Assembly (NCBI RefSeq): GCF_963966145.1
Contig: NC_091046.1
Location: forward strand, 62,001 to 126,000
Source of the DNA: Tenebrio molitor
Taxonomy: Eukaryota > Arthropoda > Insecta > Coleoptera > Tenebrionidae
Direction of reading: 5' to 3'
Length of the DNA stretch: 64,000 nt
The notes under the pieces were generated by a model, which saw nothing but the letters and a program-made list of their open reading frames with translations, was not told the DNA's origin and searched no databases. Shown here piece by piece: positions 59,133-64,000 of this stretch. Every line of letters begins with the position of its first letter. Position 1 is the stretch's first letter. The position numbers were made by a program, and so were the translations under genes.

Positions 59133-62100
59133 GCCGTAGCTTGCTTAATAACGGAGCTATGGCCGTTTAAATTTTGAAACTTCAAACGACCATAACTCCG
59201 TTATTAAGCGACTTAGAGCGATGAATTTGGCACCGTTGCATTCCTCTCGTCAAGCAGCTTCTTTTGAGTCAAAAATCTTCGAAAATTAAAAAAAATATTT
59301 TTTTGCGAATTTCGCAAAAATTTTTATTTGAAAAGAAGTTCTTTGACGAGAGGAATCCAACGGTGTAAAATTCATTGCCGTAGCTTGCTTAATAACGGAG
59401 CTATGGCCGTTTGAAGTTTCAAAACTTTAAACGGCCATAGCTCCGTTATTAAGCGACTTAGAGCGATGAATTTGGCACCGTTGGATTCCTCTCGTCAAGC
59501 AGCTTCTTTTGAGTAAAAAATCTTCGAAAATTAAAAAAAATATTTTTTTGCTAATTTCGCAAAAATTTTTATTTTAAAAGAAGCTATTTGACGAGAGGAA
59601 TCCAACGGTGTAAAATTCATTGCCGTAGCTTGCTTAATAACGGAGCTATGGCCGTTTAAAGTTTTGAAACTTCAAACGGCCATAACTCCGTTATTAAGCG
59701 ACTTAGAGCGATGAATTTGGCACCGTTGGATTCCTCTCGTCAAGCAGCTTCTTTTGAGTCAAAAATCTTCGAAAATTAAAAAAAATATTTTTTTGCGAAT
59801 TTCGCAAAAATTTTTATTTGAAAAGAAGTTCTTTGACGAGAGGAATCCAACGGTGTAAAATTCATTGCCGTAGCTTGCTTAATAACGGAGCTATGGCCGT
59901 TTAAAGTTTTGAAACTTCAAACGGCCATAACTCCGTTATTAAGCGACTTAGAGCGATGAATTTGGCACCGTTGGATTCCTCTCGTCAAGCAGCTTCTTTT
60001 GAGTCAAAAATCTTCGAAAATTAAAAAAAATATTTTTTTGCTAATTTCGCAAAAAATTTCTATTTGAAAAGAAGCTCTTTGACGAGAGGAATCCAACGGT
60101 GTAAAGTTCATTGCCGTAGCTTGCTTAATAACGGAGCTATGGCCGTTTAAACTTTTGAAAGTTCAAACGGCCATAACTCCGTTATTAAGCGACTTAGAGC
60201 GATGAATTTGGCACCGTTGGATTCCTCTCGTGAAGCAGCTTCTTTTGAGCGAAAAATCTTCGAAAATTAAAAAAATTATTTTTTTGCGAATTTCGCAAAA
60301 AATTTTTATTTGAAAAGAAGCTCTTTGACGAGAGGAATCCAACGGTGTAAAATTCATTGCCGTAGCTTGCTTAATAACGGAGCTATGGCCGTTTAAAGTT
60401 TTGAAATTTCAAACGGCCATAACTCCGTTATTAAGCGACTTAGAGCGATGAATTTGGCACCGTTGGATTCCTCTCGTCAAGCAGCTTCTTTTGAGTCAAA
60501 AATCTTCGAAAATTAAAACAAATATTTTTTTTGCGAATTTCGCAAAAATTTTTATTTCAAAAGAAGCTCTTTGACGAGAGGAATCCAACGGTGTAAAGTT
60601 CATTGCCGTAGCTTGCTTAATAACGGAGCTATGGCCGTTTAAACTTTTGGAAATTCAAACGGCCATAACTCCGTTATTAAGCGACTTAGAGCGATGAATT
60701 TGGCACCGTTGGATTCCTCTCGTCAAGCAGCTTCTTTTGAGTCAAAAATCTTCGAAAATTAAAAAAAATATTTTTTTTGCGAATTTCGCAAAAATTTTTA
60801 TTTGAAAAGAAGCTCTTTGACGAGAGGAATCCAACGGTGTAAAATTCATTGCCGTAGCTTGCTTAATAACGGAGCTATGGCCGTTTAAAGTTTTGAAACT
60901 TCAAACGGCCATAACTCCGTTATTAAGCGACTTAGAGCGATGAATTTGGCACCGTTGGATTCCTCTCGTGAAGCAGCTTCTTTTGAGCGAAAAATCTTCG
61001 AAAATTAAAAAAAATATTTTTTGCGAATTTCGCACAAATTTTTATTTGAAAAGAAGTTCTTTGACGAGAGGAATCCAACGGTGTAAAATTCATTGCCGTA
61101 GCTTGCTTAATAACGGAGCTATGGCCGTTTAAAGTTTTGAAACTTCAAACGGCCATAACTCCGTTATTAAGCGACTTAGAGCGATGAATTTGGCACCGTT
61201 GGATTCCTCTCGTCAAGCAGCTTCTTTTGAGTCAAAAATCTTCGAAAATTAAAAAAAATATTTTTTTGCTAATTTCGCAAAAAAATTTTATTTGAAAAGA
61301 AGCTCTTTGACGAGAGGAATCCAACGGTGTAAAGTTCATTGCCGTAGCTTGCTTAATAACGGAGCTATGGCCGTTTAAAGTTTTGAAAGTTCAAACGGCC
61401 ATAACTCCGTTATTAAGCGACTTAGAGCGATGAATTTGGCACCGTTGGATTCCTCTCGTGAAGCAGCTTCTTTTGAGTCAAAAATCTTCGAAAATTAAAA
61501 AAATTATTTTTTTGCGAATTTCGCAAAAATTTTTATTTGAAAAGAAGCTCTTTGACGAGAGGAATCCAACGGTGTAAAATTCATTGCCGTAGCTTGCTTA
61601 ATAACGGAGCTATGGCAGTTTAAAGTTTTGAAACTTCAAACGGCCATAACTCCGTTATTAAGCGACTTAGAGCGATGAATTTGGCACCGTTGGATTCCTC
61701 TCGTCAAGCAGCTTCTTTTGAGTCAAAAATCTTCGAAAATTAAAAAAAATATTTTTTTGCGAATTTCGCAAAAAATTTTATTTGAAAAGAAGCTCTTTGA
61801 CGAGAGGAATCCAACGGTGTAAAATTCATTGCCGTAGGTTGCTTAATAACGGAGCTATGGCCGTTTAAAGTTTTGAAATTTCAAACGGCCATAACTCCGT
61901 TATTAAGCGACTTAGAGCGATGAATTTGGCACCGTTGGATTCCTCTCGTCAAGCAGCTTCTTTTGAGCGAAAAATCTTCGAAAATTAAAAAAAATATTTT
62001 TTGCGAATTTCGCACAAATTTTTATTTGAAAAGAAGCTCTTTGACGAGAGGAATCCAACGGTGTAAAATTCATTGCCGTAGCTTGCTTAATAACGGAGCT

Positions 62101-62699
62101 ATGGCCGTTTAAAGTTTTGAAATTTCAAACGGCCATAACTCCGTTATTAAGCGACTTAGAGCGATGAATTTGGCACCGTTGGATTCCTCTCGTCAAGCAG
62201 CTTCTTTTGAGCGAAAAATCTTCGAAAATTAAAAAAAATATTTTTTGCGAATTTCGCACAAATTTTTATTTCAAAAGAAGCTCTTTGACGAGAGGAATCC
62301 AACGGTGTAAAGTTCATTGCCGTAGCTTGCTTAATAACGGAGCTATGGCCGTTTAAACTTTTGGAAATTCAAACGGCCATAACTCCGTTATTAAGCGACT
62401 TAGAGCGATGAATTTGGCACCGTTGGATTCCTCTCGTCAAGCAGCTTCTTTTGAGCGAAAAATCTTCGAAAATTAAAAAAAATATTTTTTGCGAATTTCG
62501 CACAAATTTTTATTTCAAAAGAAGCTCTTTGACGAGAGGAATCCAACGGTGTAAAGTTCATTGCCGTAGCTTGCTTAATAACGGAGCTATGGCCGTTTAA
62601 ACTTTTGGAAATTCAAACGGCCATAACTCCGTTATTAAGCGACTTAGAGCGATGAATTTGGCACCGTTGGATTCCTCTCGTCAAGCAGCTTCTTTTGAG

Positions 62700-64000
62700 C
62701 GAAAAATCTTCGAAAATTAAAAAAAATATTTTTTTGCGAATTTCGCAAAAATTTTTATTTGAAAAGAAGCTCTTTGACGAGAGGAATCCAACGGTGTAAA
62801 ATTCATTGCCGTAGGTTGCTTAATAACGGAGCTATGGCCGTTTAAAATTTTGAAATTTCAAACGGCCATAACTCCGGTATTAAGCGACTTAGAGCGATGA
62901 ATTTGGCACCGTTGGATTCCTCTCGTCAAGCAGCTTCTTTTGAGCCGAAAATCTTCGAAACTTAAAAAAAATATTTTTTTGCGAATTTCGCAAAAATTTT
63001 TATTTGAAAAGAAGCTCTTTGACGAGAGGAATCCAACGGTGTAAAATTCATTGCCGTAGGTTGCTTAATAACGGAGCTATGGCCAATTAAAGTTTTTAAA
63101 TTTCAAACGGCCATAACTCCGTTATTAAGCGACTTAGAGCGATGAATTTGGCACCGTTGGATTCCTCTCGTCAAGCAGCTTCTTTTGAGCCGAAAATCTT
63201 CGAAACTTAAAAAAAATATTTTTTTGCGAATTTCGCAAAAATTTTTATTTGAAAAGAAGCTCTTTGACGAGAGGAATCCAACGGTGTAAAATTCATTGCC
63301 GTAGGTTGCTTAATAACGGAGCTATGGCCAATTAAAGTTTTTAAATTTCAAACGGCCATAACTCCGTTATTAAGCGACTTAGAGCGATGAATTTGGCACC
63401 GTTGGATTCCTCTCGTCAAGCAGCTTCTTTTGAGCCGAAAATCTTCGAAACTTAAAAAAAATATTTTTTTGCGAATTTCGCAAAAATTTTTATTTGAAAA
63501 GAAGCTCTTTGACGAGAGGAATCCAACGGTGTAAAATTCATTGCCGTAGGTTACTTAATAACGGAGCTATGGCCATTTAAAATTTTGAAATTTCAAACGG
63601 CCATAACTCCGTTATTAAGCGACTTAGAGCGATGAATTTGGCACCGTTGGATTCCTCTCGTCAAGCAGCTTCTTTTGAGCCGAAAATCTTCGAAAATTAA
63701 AAAAAATATTTTTTTGCGAATTTCGCAAAAAATTTTATTTGAAAAGAAGCTCTTTGACGAGAGGAATCCAACGGTGTAAAATTCATTGCCGTAGGTTACT
63801 TAATAACGGAGCTATGGCCATTTAAAGTTTTGAAATTTCAAACGGCCATAACTCCGTTATTAAGCCACTTAGAGCGATGAATTTGGCACCGTTGGATTCC
63901 TATCGTCAAGCAGCTTCTTTTGAGCCGAAAATCTTCGAAAATTAAAAAAAATATTTTTTTGCGAATTTCGCAAAAATTTTTATTTGAAAAGAAGCTCTTT
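62700..64000. repeat. Divergent satellite subfamily at right edge
   Basis: Five successive units share changes rare or absent elsewhere: 'gagccgaaaatc', 'cttcgaaacttaaaa' and 'ggcca(a/t)ttaaagttt(t)taaattt', together with 'gtaggtt(g/a)c'. Private changes are also more frequent here ('ccggtatt' near 62875, 'taagccactt' near 63863, 'tcctatcgtc' near 63900). The unit length stays at 245-246 bp. Confidence 0.7.

Larger units (their letters stand above)
55860..59424. repeat. 1784-bp tandem duplication inside the satellite
   Basis: Copies of about 55.86-57.64 and 57.64-59.42 kb share rare markers at a constant 1784-bp offset: inverted cores at 56332 and 58116, 'ggcgccgttggaag' at 57138 and 58922, and 'attttcatttg' near 56735 and 58519. 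The length is seven units plus an extra 71 bp. The junction lies in the hybrid unit at 57626, whose core is inverted on the left but ordinary on the right. Confidence 0.75.
54741..64000. repeat. 245-bp inverted-dimer satellite, right segment
   Basis: The array resumes in phase with the left side: the first complete units match those following the empty Crypton sites near 56.46 and 58.25 kb. It contains a 1784-bp tandem duplication, two 317-bp units and, from about 62.7 kb, a more divergent subfamily ('gagccgaaaatc', 'gaaacttaaaa', 'ggccaattaaag'). No gene is visible; the array continues past the window end. Confidence 0.95.

Noticed and set aside
3817..60357. Recurrent 64-82 codon minus-strand frames in the satellite (for example at 3817, 4554, 5536, 17815, 40116, 60163)
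   Set aside because: They start at a chance ATG in the palindrome-2 arm and recur because the repeat recurs. Single-base changes in A/T runs shift or end them in most units, and there is no domain or independent codon-level conservation.
1..64000. tRNA, rRNA or telomeric repeats
   Set aside because: No cloverleaf box A/B pairs, rRNA core sequences or short G-rich tandem runs were seen while reading both strands.

Overview
The window is eukaryotic nuclear heterochromatin. About 60 of the 64 kb is one AT-rich tandem satellite with a 245-246 bp unit, roughly 240 copies by spacing. Two autonomous DNA transposons interrupt it. There are no host genes, rRNAs or tRNAs. The organism cannot be named from sequence alone. 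A Tigger/pogo-type element, a Crypton-type tyrosine-recombinase element with a short intron, and a TA-flanked MITE together fit an animal, most likely an arthropod (inference).

Layout. 1-421: satellite. 422-2457: complete Tigger/pogo element with a 25-bp perfect terminal inverted repeat, TA target duplication and an intact 573-codon transposase frame on the minus strand. 2458-52716: the main satellite array, organised in nested higher-order repeats: a 3-unit 737-bp repeat (about 7.4-12.1 kb), a 6-unit 1471-bp duplication (14.7-17.6 kb), a long block repeated at offsets of 7844 and 14457 bp (17.7, 25.5 and 40.0 kb), and a 9-unit 2205-bp repeat (44.7-51.4 kb). 52717-54740: a composite insertion made of a long hairpin, a tyrosine-recombinase gene split by an 83-bp intron, and a 162-bp MITE placed just after its stop codon. 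54741-64000: satellite again, with a 1784-bp tandem duplication, two oversized 317-bp units and a more divergent subfamily at the right edge.

The satellite unit is itself an inverted dimer: two large palindromes alternate with centres 123 bp apart, so the array reads almost the same on both strands. Some units carry an inverted palindrome core. Both transposons sit at the centre of the same one of the two palindromes, in its A/T-rich tip. Near-identical unoccupied units elsewhere in the window give empty-site references for both. The two enzymes are unrelated and act independently: each would mobilise only its own element. The short frames of 64-82 codons that recur on the minus strand of the satellite are repeat shadows, not genes.
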